Source: Chitinophagaceae bacterium (GTDB lineage: Bacteria; Bacteroidota; Bacteroidia; Chitinophagales; Chitinophagaceae). From it: DNA of 55,975 nucleotides. How positions within the stretch are numbered: position 1 is the first letter of the stretch; each line of letters opens with the position of its first letter. The position numbers and the translations under genes were made by a program. This document shows, one piece after another, positions 26,946 through 35,779 of the stretch. The stretch spans positions 1-55,975 of the forward strand of contig JAOAGO010000017.1 in NCBI GenBank assembly GCA_026415715.1. Direction: 5' to 3'. The notes under the pieces were generated by a model. That model was given only the letters and a program-made list of their open reading frames with translations. It made no database searches and was not told the DNA's origin.

Positions 26946-28643
26946 ATGAAAATTCTGGCAGTTTATCCATACATTCATTTGTCCTCTTCTGCATTATTAA
27001 TTGACGGAGAAATTGTAGCTGCTTCACCTGAGGAGCGTTTTGATAGGCAAAAAATGAGTACTGCATTTCCCATAAAATCAGCAACATGGTGTCTGAAAAG
27101 TCAGGGCCTGAGTTGGGAAGATCTGGATATGATTGTTGTTCCGTGGAATCCCATGCGAAATATTAATTATGCTTCAAAACGATGGGTGAACGAAATGAAC
27201 TGGAGGGGCCAACTACTTTCGCATGTTCCCATCCAGATCATGCGAGCCATGAATGGTCCTTTACTGAATGAAATGGAAGTGAAGTGGGGCAAAACCCGCA
27301 TTCTTTATATGAATCACCATGAGTGTCATGCCGCTAACGGATTTTATCTTTCCCCCTTTGAAGAAGCTGATATTTTAACAATTGACGGCCATGGCGAAGA
27401 TGAAACCTGCTTTTTCGGATACGGGAAGGGAAATGTAATCACACAAAAAAGAAATGTAATCTATCCTCATTCAGTAGGATTATTTTATGGCACATTTACC
27501 GATTTTCTGGGATTTACACCGGATGTTGATGAATGGAAAGTAATGGCTCTTTCTTCATTTAATCTGACTCCGAACGGATATGATAAAATCATCAGAAACT
27601 TAATCCGGTTCACTGATACGGGTTTTGAACTGGATTTAAGTTATTTTGATTATTACACATTCGATCGTCGTCCGCACTTTTTCCACCCCAAGCTGGTTGA
27701 ATTATTAGGCCCCCCCCGAAAAAAAGATGAGCCGATTACAGAGAGGCATTATGAAATAGCCGGCGCCATGCAAAGAGTATTTGTGGAAACCGTTACTCAT
27801 TTACTAAAAGTAACAAAAAAATTAGGCTGTGGCAGTAAAAACGTGGTTTTATCTGGCGGAGCTGCCATGAATTCCGTGTTTAACGGATTGTTGGATAAGA
27901 TTGACATATATGACAACAGCAGCATTTCCAGTTGCCCTGATGATTCGGGCGTTGCAGTTGGGGCGGCATTACTGGCCTGGTATAGATACAGCGGGAAGCC
28001 CAGAAAAATACAAGAACAATTGCATAATTATTGGGGCCCTTCTTATACAGATGAAGAATTGAAAAATGTTCTTAAAAAATTTAAAATCAGATTTGAAGAG
28101 CCTGAAAATCTTTCACATGAAATTGCAGTAGAGTTAGCCAATGGAAAGCTGGTAGGGTGGTTTCAGGGGGCAATGGAGTTTGGCCACAGGGCGTTGGGCA
28201 ATCGTTCCATTTTGGCCGATCCGCGGGATGCAAAAACGAAGGATGTTGTAAATGCAGCCGTGAAATACAGAGAATCTTTCCGTCCCTTTGCCCCCGCTGT
28301 GCTTGCAGAACGAGCTGAAGAAATTTTTGATTTACGCCCGGGGCGTAAAGTCCGGTTTATGGAAAGGGTTGTTCCTATCAGGGAACACTGGAAAGATAAA
28401 TTGGGGGCAGTCAATCATGTGGATGGCACCGGCAGAGTGCAGACAGTGGAAAGAGAGCTCAATCCGCGATTTTATGACCTTATAAACGAATTCGGAAAAA
28501 TAACAGGTGTTCCGGTTTTACTGAACACATCTTATAATCTGAATGGCGAGCCTATCGTGATGACTCCCGAACATGCTATTCGCACATTTTTCTCCTGTGG
28601 TTTAGACATTTTGGTTTTAGGTTCTTGTGTTGTCAGAAAATAA
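26946..28643 (+). CDS. carbamoyltransferase, NodU/CmcH family (second copy)
   Basis: 565 residues, paralogous to the gene at 19842. N-terminal motifs are HLSSSALLIDGEIVAASPEE, MNHHECHAANGFYLSPF with the metal-site histidines, and ILTIDGHGEDET. The C-terminal domain has FGHRALGNRSILADPR, where His replaces the Pro usual in this loop, then FRPFAPAVL and LLNTSYNLNGEPIV. I took the ATG at 26946; the frame is open a little further upstream, across the promoter-like element. The two paralogues differ throughout, so they probably carbamoylate different hydroxyls or sugars. Confidence 0.9.
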   Translation: MKILAVYPYIHLSSSALLIDGEIVAASPEERFDRQKMSTAFPIKSATWCLKSQGLSWEDLDMIVVPWNPMRNINYASKRWVNEMNWRGQLLSHVPIQIMRAMNGPLLNEMEVKWGKTRILYMNHHECHAANGFYLSPFEEADILTIDGHGEDETCFFGYGKGNVITQKRNVIYPHSVGLFYGTFTDFLGFTPDVDEWKVMALSSFNLTPNGYDKIIRNLIRFTDTGFELDLSYFDYYTFDRRPHFFHPKLVELLGPPRKKDEPITERHYEIAGAMQRVFVETVTHLLKVTKKLGCGSKNVVLSGGAAMNSVFNGLLDKIDIYDNSSISSCPDDSGVAVGAALLAWYRYSGKPRKIQEQLHNYWGPSYTDEELKNVLKKFKIRFEEPENLSHEIAVELANGKLVGWFQGAMEFGHRALGNRSILADPRDAKTKDVVNAAVKYRESFRPFAPAVLAERAEEIFDLRPGRKVRFMERVVPIREHWKDKLGAVNHVDGTGRVQTVERELNPRFYDLINEFGKITGVPVLLNTSYNLNGEPIVMTPEHAIRTFFSCGLDILVLGSCVVRK

Positions 28644-29867
28644 ATGCTGCAAAAGATATTATATATATCTTACGATGGTATGACAGACCCATTGGGTCAA
28701 AGCCAGGTTTTGCCTTATCTTCAGGGTTTAGCCGCTCAGGGTTATCATTTTCATATTCTGAGCGCAGAAAAAAAACAACGATTGCAAAACAGGGGTCATA
28801 AGATTAAGGCAATGCTGAATCATGCAGGTATCAAATGGTCGTATATCCCTTTTACACAAACTATCCCGATACTTTCTAAAGTACATGATCAATGGAGGCT
28901 GAATCAAAAAGCGTTGGAGATTGCTAAAAATGAAAAGCCGGATTTAATCCATTGTCGCAGCTATGTGGCCGCAGAAGCCGGGCTGCTCATTTCCAAAAAA
29001 CTGGGAATTCCTTTTTTGTTTGATATGCGCGGATTTTGGGTGGATGAGCGGGTGGATAGCGGTCAATGGAATCTAAAGAATCCGGTTTATCGTTATCTGT
29101 ATCGTATTTATAAAAAAAAAGAAAAACAGTTTCTGCAGCAGGCAGTACACATCGTTTCACTTACTTATGCCGGAAAAAATGAGTTAATACAAAACTATCA
29201 GGTTCCCGAAAGTAAAATCAGCGTGATTCCCTGTTGTGCCGATCCGGAGCATTTCAATGCCGTTAAATACAGCAATGAGATCAAAAAAGAGGTTCGGAAG
29301 AAGCTTAATATTCCTTTTCATTCTCCGGTGTTAAGTTATTTAGGCTCGCTGGGGGGATGGTATCTTACCGATGAAATGCTTGATTTTTTTAAAGTGCTTT
29401 TGCAATATAATCCTGACTCGGTGTTTCTTTTTATTACCCATAACTCTCCCGAAGAAATCTTATCCAAAGCCCGTTCCAAAGGTATTCCTGAAGAAGCAAT
29501 CCGCATACAACCGGCACATAGAGAGGAGGTGCCGATGTATCTTTCGGTAAGCAATTGGAATATTTTTTTTATCAAAAAGGCTTATTCCAAAATCGGCTCA
29601 TCCCCCACCAAGATGGGCGAAGTGATGGCTTCCGGAATTCCCGTGATTTGCAACGATATTGGGGATAACACTAAAATAATTCGTGGTGAAGAAGCTGGCA
29701 TAGTGGTGCATCAGTTGAATACGGAAAGCTATGAAGAAGCAGTTCGTAAACTGACAAATAAAATATATGATTCAGAAAAAATAAAATATCTTGCGGCCCG
29801 GTTCTTTAATCTTCATGATGGGGTCAACTCTTATCTTAAGGTTTATCAATCAAGTATTAAATCATAA
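28644..29867 (+). CDS. glycosyltransferase, GT4-like
   Basis: 407-residue GT-B enzyme. The N-terminal loop DGMTDPLGQSQVLPYLQGLA is found in a group of exopolysaccharide GT4 proteins; the C-terminal part has SYLGSLGGWYLTDEML and GEVMASGIPVICNDIGD. The ATG follows the stop of the carbamoyltransferase without a gap (TAAATG), which argues for co-translation and for action on the same repeat unit. Confidence 0.82.
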   Translation: MLQKILYISYDGMTDPLGQSQVLPYLQGLAAQGYHFHILSAEKKQRLQNRGHKIKAMLNHAGIKWSYIPFTQTIPILSKVHDQWRLNQKALEIAKNEKPDLIHCRSYVAAEAGLLISKKLGIPFLFDMRGFWVDERVDSGQWNLKNPVYRYLYRIYKKKEKQFLQQAVHIVSLTYAGKNELIQNYQVPESKISVIPCCADPEHFNAVKYSNEIKKEVRKKLNIPFHSPVLSYLGSLGGWYLTDEMLDFFKVLLQYNPDSVFLFITHNSPEEILSKARSKGIPEEAIRIQPAHREEVPMYLSVSNWNIFFIKKAYSKIGSSPTKMGEVMASGIPVICNDIGDNTKIIRGEEAGIVVHQLNTESYEEAVRKLTNKIYDSEKIKYLAARFFNLHDGVNSYLKVYQSSIKS

Positions 29868-30201
29868 AATACCGAAACAAGTTTATTTTATTGATTACTC
29901 CTTAGTAGTGAATGCTTCAGGCCAGATCCTAGGTAATCTTTTTTTGATTATATTTTTTTATGGCTGATTATATACCAAATAAGCTATGTCAATTTTTTCT
30001 GCGTTTTCACTTGTATTATTCTATAACCAATAACTTACAATTCATCAGGGCATTTAGATTTTATTTGAATAATGAATAAGAATGAAAGTTAAAGTAAAAA
30101 ATCATAATAGATTTTTTCTCAATCTCGTTAATTCTTTTTTAAACTTTATCCTTTTTTTATAAATCCCAGTGATTTTTATTTGTATAAAAAAAATATTAAA
30201 A
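29868..30201. other. AT-rich gap inside the capsule operon
   Basis: The longest break in the operon. No gene found. GATTAC (29893-29898) and GTAATC (29933-29938) could pair across a long loop before a T-run, a possible weak terminator. The right edge carries a 30-bp sequence found again at 55899. Confidence 0.4.
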
Positions 30202-30231
30202 GCTGTATTCAACAAATAAGTGCAATTTTTT
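30202..30231 (+). repeat. 30-bp dispersed repeat, copy 1
   Basis: Thirty bases containing TTCAACAAATAAGTGCAA recur at 55899-55928 with a single difference (A versus G at position 6). This copy ends 7 bp before a glycosyltransferase start. No ORF or IS end is evident. Confidence 0.7.
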
Positions 30232-30238
30232 CAAGAAA

Positions 30239-31315
30239 ATGAAGTCCACAAAGAAAATATTGTTCATTATTCCGGCACCGAAAGGAATTTCGCCCGGACA
30301 ACGGTTTAGGTTTGAACATTATCTTGAGACGTTGAAGGAACAAGGATTTTCAATACGGTTGAGCAGCTTTTATAGTAGAAAAGCATGGAGCATATTATAT
30401 ACTAAAGGAAATTTGATAAAAAAAATCATTTTTGTATGTTTAGGATTTTTGAGGCGCTTGTTTGATCTCTTGCGTATTCATCGCTATTCTTTTGTATATA
30501 TATATCGTGAAGCAACCCCTATCGGCCCCCCTTTTTTTGAATGGATTACTACCAGAATATTCAAAAAAAAACTGATTTATGACTTTGATGATGCCATTTG
30601 GATACCCGTATCGTCTGAGTACAATCGCTCTGTAAAAAGAATTCGCAACTTCAGTAAAGTTTCAAAAATTTGCAGGTGGGCATATAAAGTAACTGTAGGC
30701 AACGATTTTCTGGCACAATATGCACGCTCATTCAATAACCGGGTTATTATAATTCCTACTGTAGTGAATACGATCGATGTGCACAACAGGCTCCAACAAC
30801 AAATTACTGATAGTCCTGCTGTGGGTTGGACAGGTACATTTAGCACCTTACCTTATCTGAATATAGTTTTACCCGTTTTACAACAGTTGCAGGAAAAATA
30901 TCATTTTCCTTTTATTGTCATTTCAGATAAAGATCCTCAATTGCCGCTGAAGTATTATCGTTTTATAAAGTGGGAAAGAGAAAATGAGGTTCGAGAACTG
31001 TTACAATTTCATATAGGATTGATGCCCCTGTATGATGATGATTTGTCTAGAGGCAAATGCGGGTTTAAGGCTATACAGTATATGTCTCTCGGTATTCCGG
31101 CCGTAGTTTCACCTGTTGGGGTAAACTCTCAAATTATAGATAACGGGATTAATGGGTTTCTATGCAATCATGAAAGTGAATGGTATGAAAAAATTGAGTA
31201 TCTGTTAAACCATCCCGAAAAAAGAAAAGAAATGGGTGCTGCCGCCAGGGAAAAAATTGAACAATATTATTCAGTACAGGCTACTAAAAATACTTTTGTA
31301 CAACTATTTACTTGA
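30239..31315 (+). CDS. glycosyltransferase, GT-B fold
   Basis: 358 residues. N-terminal KILFIIPAPKGISPGQRFRF marks a GT4-like protein; YDFDDAIW closes the N-terminal domain, and the C-terminal donor-binding part reads GKCGFKAIQYMSLGIPAVVS, the usual nucleotide-sugar loop. Preceded by the 30-bp repeat and followed by a terminator-like hairpin. Probably one of the four sugar-adding steps of the repeat unit. Confidence 0.8.
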   Translation: MKSTKKILFIIPAPKGISPGQRFRFEHYLETLKEQGFSIRLSSFYSRKAWSILYTKGNLIKKIIFVCLGFLRRLFDLLRIHRYSFVYIYREATPIGPPFFEWITTRIFKKKLIYDFDDAIWIPVSSEYNRSVKRIRNFSKVSKICRWAYKVTVGNDFLAQYARSFNNRVIIIPTVVNTIDVHNRLQQQITDSPAVGWTGTFSTLPYLNIVLPVLQQLQEKYHFPFIVISDKDPQLPLKYYRFIKWERENEVRELLQFHIGLMPLYDDDLSRGKCGFKAIQYMSLGIPAVVSPVGVNSQIIDNGINGFLCNHESEWYEKIEYLLNHPEKRKEMGAAAREKIEQYYSVQATKNTFVQLFT

Positions 31316-31330
31316 GCTGATTATATTAAA

Positions 31331-31363
31331 TTAGGATATTCTAGGATGATCCTAAATTTTTTT
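31331..31363 (+). terminator. terminator-like hairpin within the capsule operon
   Basis: TTAGGAT (31331-31337) pairs with ATCCTAA (31349-31355), followed by ATTTTTTT. It lies between a glycosyltransferase and the polymerase gene in the same direction, so full-length transcription would need read-through, for example by the UpxY antiterminator. Confidence 0.5.
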
Positions 31364-31368
31364 ATGAA

Positions 31369-32766
31369 ATGATTTTACTGGCAAGATTTTTCTCTATAAA
31401 TGATTTTTTTGTTTTTCCGGTCTGTTTCATTTTGTGTATTTTTATTTTAAGACAAGAAGCAAAAAAGCAAAAAAGTTTTTGGTTTAGAAGGATATATTTC
31501 CGGGCTTTTTATTTTAAAACTTTTTCTGTATTATTATTTGTTTTTCTAACTGAATTTTATTTCAAAGGTGGTGATACGGCCATATATTATCAGGCAATGC
31601 TTGATTTTCAAAATGCCATAAGAGATGATCCTTCAAATATCAAGCATGTAATTCTTTCTTTGAAGCTTTCTCTGGAAAGCCCGCTTTTTAATTATTTTTA
31701 TTATGACATGTATGAATATGACACTGTTTATACATATATGTTTAATTCCTCTAACTTTTTTCCTCCAAAATTAGCTTTAATCCCAGCCTTTCTTTTTTTT
31801 AACAGCTATCTGTGTATTTCCATGACTTTCGCCTTTTTTGCTCTGCTGGGCTCATTACAATTATTCAAAACGTTTTATTCCCTATATCCTAGGATTTACC
31901 GAGAATTGGCTCTTTCAACATTATTTTTGCCGAGTGTTATTTTTTGGAGCAGCGGATTATTGAAAGATTCCATAACCTTCGGCGCCGTAGGTTTTATCGT
32001 GCACTCTTTTTATAAAGCGTTTCTGCTGAGACATAAATTCATAATTCATCTTATAATAATATTTGTGAATAGCTTTCTCATTTATTTTATAAAAGTTTAC
32101 ATCTTACTGGTCTTGGTGCTTTCTTTGATAATCTGGTATTTTTCGGAAAAAAATAAATTGATTGAAAACAAAACCCTAAGAAATATATTTGCAATAATGA
32201 CTTTTATCATAGGTGGATTTATAGGTTTTCTTTTGGTTAATAATCTCACATCAACTGAGGTAGCACAGCAATATCAACTTGATAAACTCATGCAGAATAT
32301 AGAGTATCAGAGACAGATGTATGCTTATGTTTCCATGACTTTTGAAGGAAAAGACTCTTATTTTGAAATTAATGCTTCAAATCCTGTTATGATGATTTTA
32401 TCAGGACTGGTTGCTACCCTTTTCAGGCCGTTTCTTTGGGATATAAAGGCGCCAATCATGTTTCTGGCTTTTATAGAAGCCAGTATTTTTTTGTTTCTTA
32501 CTCTGAATTTTATTTTCAGAAAAGGCTTACTTACTTTTTTTAAAAATGCATTTAGCGAACCTGTATTATTATTTTGTTTTGTGTTTTCTTTTCTTTTTGC
32601 ATCCGCTGTTGGGATGACGGCTGCAAATTTTGGCGCTTTATCTCGTTACAAAATTCCTTGTCTTCCCTTTTATTTGTTTTTTCTGATTCTTCAATATCAA
32701 AAAATGAATTTACAATACCCCCGCTGGTTTCAAAAATTAATCAACTTTGCTGTACCTGCCAGATAA
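31369..32766 (+). CDS. putative polysaccharide polymerase, Wzy-like
   Basis: 465-residue polytopic membrane protein with about ten to twelve hydrophobic segments and a large hydrophilic stretch at about 90-130. The segment LPSVIFWSSGLLKDSI is a motif I associate with Bacteroidota Wzy-like and EpsG-like proteins. It is the only remaining multi-spanning protein of the locus besides Wzx, so polymerase is the best assignment. Wzy proteins have little conserved sequence; confidence comes from topology and position. Base composition is strikingly AT-rich. Confidence 0.65.
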   Translation: MILLARFFSINDFFVFPVCFILCIFILRQEAKKQKSFWFRRIYFRAFYFKTFSVLLFVFLTEFYFKGGDTAIYYQAMLDFQNAIRDDPSNIKHVILSLKLSLESPLFNYFYYDMYEYDTVYTYMFNSSNFFPPKLALIPAFLFFNSYLCISMTFAFFALLGSLQLFKTFYSLYPRIYRELALSTLFLPSVIFWSSGLLKDSITFGAVGFIVHSFYKAFLLRHKFIIHLIIIFVNSFLIYFIKVYILLVLVLSLIIWYFSEKNKLIENKTLRNIFAIMTFIIGGFIGFLLVNNLTSTEVAQQYQLDKLMQNIEYQRQMYAYVSMTFEGKDSYFEINASNPVMMILSGLVATLFRPFLWDIKAPIMFLAFIEASIFLFLTLNFIFRKGLLTFFKNAFSEPVLLFCFVFSFLFASAVGMTAANFGALSRYKIPCLPFYLFFLILQYQKMNLQYPRWFQKLINFAVPAR

Positions 32767-32775
32767 ATTTACGGT

Positions 32776-34617
32776 ATGTGTGGTATAACCGGCTCGTTGC
32801 ATTTTACTCTTGATACGGAAAGTGTAAAACAGGATTTGCTTCATCGCGGCCCGGATGAGCAGAATTATTTTGAAGAACTTCCCCTTCGTTTTTTTCATCA
32901 TCGTCTGGCCATACTGGATATTGCCGGAGGGCATCAGCCTATGCATCGGAATCACCTGACCATCATATTCAACGGTGAAATTTATAATTATGAAGAAGTG
33001 CGCAAGGACATGCAACTATCCTGCACCACACAATCCGATACGGAAACCATACTGGCTGCCTATGAAAAGGCAGGGCCTCGCTGCCTGCATGCTTTTGACG
33101 GCATGTTTGCCCTTGCGATTTATGACCGCTCCCGAAAAGAATTATTTCTGGCAAGGGACAGGGCAGGGAAAAAACCTCTTTATTATTATCATTACGGAAA
33201 ACAATTTGTATTCAGCAGTGAATTAAATGCCCTGCAGCATCAGGTGCAGGATCAGATTCAGGAAGAAAATATAAAGTCCTTTCTGCGCCTGGGCTATTTT
33301 TTTCAAAGCAATACTCCTTATATTAATATAAAGGAATTACCTGCCGGAAGTTATCTGATTACTCCCGTGGATAATCCGAAACCGGTCATCCGCAAATGGT
33401 GGGATATTCATCCGTTTTATCAGCAACGATCCGAAGATGATTTTTCAACGGCGCTCGAAAAAACAGAACATTTTCTGCGCCGCGCTGTGAAACGAAGGGT
33501 AGAAGCCTCTGACCTGGAAGTGGGATCATTTCTCAGCGGCGGGATTGACAGCGGCCTGGTTACCGCCATAGCCAAAGAGTTTAACCCCGGTTTGAAAACA
33601 TTTACCGTTTCATTTGAAGGCGAATATGATGAAGCGCCTCTTGCAAAAAAAGTTGCTGACAAATATCAGACTCAACATCAGGAAATAAGGATTTCTTATG
33701 AAAATCTGCCCGAAGAAGTATTAAAGATACTTTACAATTACGGTGAACCGTTTATGGACAGTTCGGCAATTCCCAGCTATTATGTAAGCCGAGAAGCAAA
33801 AAAATACCTGACAGTGATTCTGAATGGCGATGGTGGCGATGAATTGTTTGGCGGATACCGGCGTTATGTGCCTTTTGCCCGGTTTGATTTCTTTAAAACC
33901 CCGGGGTGGATAAAAAGTATTTCAGGTTTTATTCATCACATGCTTCCGGCACCAGCAAACAAAAAATCACTCTATAATTATATTTATCGCTTGGCTGATT
34001 TTGCCCGAAAGCAGGGCATAGCGGCATATCTCTCTGCCACGATTGATATTTTTGAAGGATACGAAAAAGAGTTGGCGGGCGGAAATGATTTGGCTGATGA
34101 ATTAGTCCGGCACTTTGAAAAAATCAATAAAAGCCCGCTGAGCGGGTTGCAGAAAATCATGAATCTGGATTTTGATAACATTTTAGCCGGCGACCTGCTT
34201 GTGAAAATGGATATCGCCACGATGGCCTATTCGCTGGAAGGGCGCAGTCCTCTTTTGGGCAAAGAATTACTGGAATATATTCCCACGCTGCCCGATGATT
34301 TTAAAATAAAAGGAAAAACCACAAAATATCTGTTACGTCGTCTTGGTGAAAAATTTCTTCCTCAGGAACTGATACATCAACCCAAACGTGGCTTTGAAGT
34401 GCCGTTAAAAAAATGGGTAAACCGGGAATTGAAAGAAATTATTTTTTCCTTTTTACTTTCTCCGAACGCATACATCAAACATTTTATAAAAAATACATTT
34501 CTGACCCGGTTGTGTGAAAATAAAATACATTGCGGCCCGGAAAAAAGAGCCAAAATGTTGTGGACATTATTTGCACTAGAGGTGTGGTATCAAAAATGTT
34601 ATAAACAAAATGCCTAA
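32776..34617 (+). CDS. asnB: AsnB-type glutamine-dependent amidotransferase (second copy)
   Basis: 613 residues. Nucleophile Cys2 in MCGITGSL, RGPDEQNYF, FHHRLAILDI and FNGEIYNYEEV form the glutaminase half; SGGIDSGLVTAIA is the PP-loop (Gly in place of the usual second Ser) and VILNGDGGDELFGGYRRY follows. Related to AsnB homologues in exosortase-type polysaccharide loci. Not a close copy of the one at 24947, so it probably amidates another acceptor. Ends with an 8-bp overlap with the next glycosyltransferase. Confidence 0.88.
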   Translation: MCGITGSLHFTLDTESVKQDLLHRGPDEQNYFEELPLRFFHHRLAILDIAGGHQPMHRNHLTIIFNGEIYNYEEVRKDMQLSCTTQSDTETILAAYEKAGPRCLHAFDGMFALAIYDRSRKELFLARDRAGKKPLYYYHYGKQFVFSSELNALQHQVQDQIQEENIKSFLRLGYFFQSNTPYINIKELPAGSYLITPVDNPKPVIRKWWDIHPFYQQRSEDDFSTALEKTEHFLRRAVKRRVEASDLEVGSFLSGGIDSGLVTAIAKEFNPGLKTFTVSFEGEYDEAPLAKKVADKYQTQHQEIRISYENLPEEVLKILYNYGEPFMDSSAIPSYYVSREAKKYLTVILNGDGGDELFGGYRRYVPFARFDFFKTPGWIKSISGFIHHMLPAPANKKSLYNYIYRLADFARKQGIAAYLSATIDIFEGYEKELAGGNDLADELVRHFEKINKSPLSGLQKIMNLDFDNILAGDLLVKMDIATMAYSLEGRSPLLGKELLEYIPTLPDDFKIKGKTTKYLLRRLGEKFLPQELIHQPKRGFEVPLKKWVNRELKEIIFSFLLSPNAYIKHFIKNTFLTRLCENKIHCGPEKRAKMLWTLFALEVWYQKCYKQNA

Positions 34618-35779
34618 ACTTATTCGAGTTACAACTGACCCTATTTCGCTTCATTCACTTTTAGCCAACCAAATGCGCTACATGAAAGACCAGGGATTTG
34701 AAGTAATAATGGTAAGCAGTGAAGGAGAATTTTGGCCGGATATTATACAAAACGAGCAATGTGATTACCGGATTGTACCCATGAAGCGGGATATCAATCC
34801 TATTGCAGATTTCATTTCATTAATGAAATTATATTTCTTATTCAGAAAAGAAAAACCCGATATCGTTCATTCTCATACACCTAAAGCTGGGTTATTGAGC
34901 ATGCTGGCTGCACGATTGGCCGGGGTTCCGGTAAAAATACACACGGTAGCCGGTTTACGTTTGCTAACACTTAAAGGAATAAAAAGAAAAATTTTGTTTT
35001 TTACGGAAAAAATCACTGCTTGGGCTGCTAATCAAATCTGGCCAAATAGTTTCTCTCTGAAAGAATATTTGATTAAAAATAAAATAGCTGATGCAAAAAA
35101 AGTAAATGTGATTGCTTATGGTTCAAGCAACGGGGTTGACCTAAAAAAGTTTTCACCGGAACATTTAGATACAGAGGTGCTTACTGAAATAAAAAAAAAA
35201 CTGGCTTTCAGTGAAAATCTTTTTTATTTTTTAAATATTGGTCGTATAGTCAGAGATAAGGGAATTGATGAAATTGTATCAGCATTTGTAGAATTAAATA
35301 AAGATTATCCGGATTTAAGACTAGTAATCATTGGTAAATATGAAGATGAACTTGACCCTGTATCGCGAATAACGAGAGAATATATCGAAAAACATCCGGG
35401 AATAATTCGAATTGAATGGACAAAAGAAATAGCCTGTTATTTACATTTATGTCATGTTTTTATTCATGCCTCCTATCGGGAAGGATTTCCTTCCATTTTA
35501 CTTCAGGCCGGCGCCATGGAATGTCCCATTGTGTGCTCCCGAATTGACGGGAATACCGATGTTGTAACTGAAGAAACCGGTTATTTATTCACTCCGGGTA
35601 ATAAAGAAGACTTAAAAACAAAAATGCTTGAATCATTTCATCATTACAAGCTTTTAAAACAGAAAGCGCAAAAATTAAAAAGTCAAATTAGGGAAAAATA
35701 TAACCAGGAATTTGTTCATAAATGCATAAAAGATAAATATCTTGAACTTTTAAAAAAATGTAACAGCAAAAAGCCATGA
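34610..35779 (+). CDS. glycosyltransferase family 4
   Basis: 389 residues. N-terminal LIRVTTDPISLHSLLANQM and HSHTPKAGLLSMLAARLAGV are typical of capsule GT4 enzymes of the PglA/WbpT kind; C-terminal NIGRIVRDKGIDEIVSAF and HASYREGFPSILLQAGAM contain the donor-binding E-x7-E-like loop. Overlaps asnB upstream by 8 bp and the dehydrogenase downstream by 4 bp. Confidence 0.85.
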   Translation: MPKLIRVTTDPISLHSLLANQMRYMKDQGFEVIMVSSEGEFWPDIIQNEQCDYRIVPMKRDINPIADFISLMKLYFLFRKEKPDIVHSHTPKAGLLSMLAARLAGVPVKIHTVAGLRLLTLKGIKRKILFFTEKITAWAANQIWPNSFSLKEYLIKNKIADAKKVNVIAYGSSNGVDLKKFSPEHLDTEVLTEIKKKLAFSENLFYFLNIGRIVRDKGIDEIVSAFVELNKDYPDLRLVIIGKYEDELDPVSRITREYIEKHPGIIRIEWTKEIACYLHLCHVFIHASYREGFPSILLQAGAMECPIVCSRIDGNTDVVTEETGYLFTPGNKEDLKTKMLESFHHYKLLKQKAQKLKSQIREKYNQEFVHKCIKDKYLELLKKCNSKKP

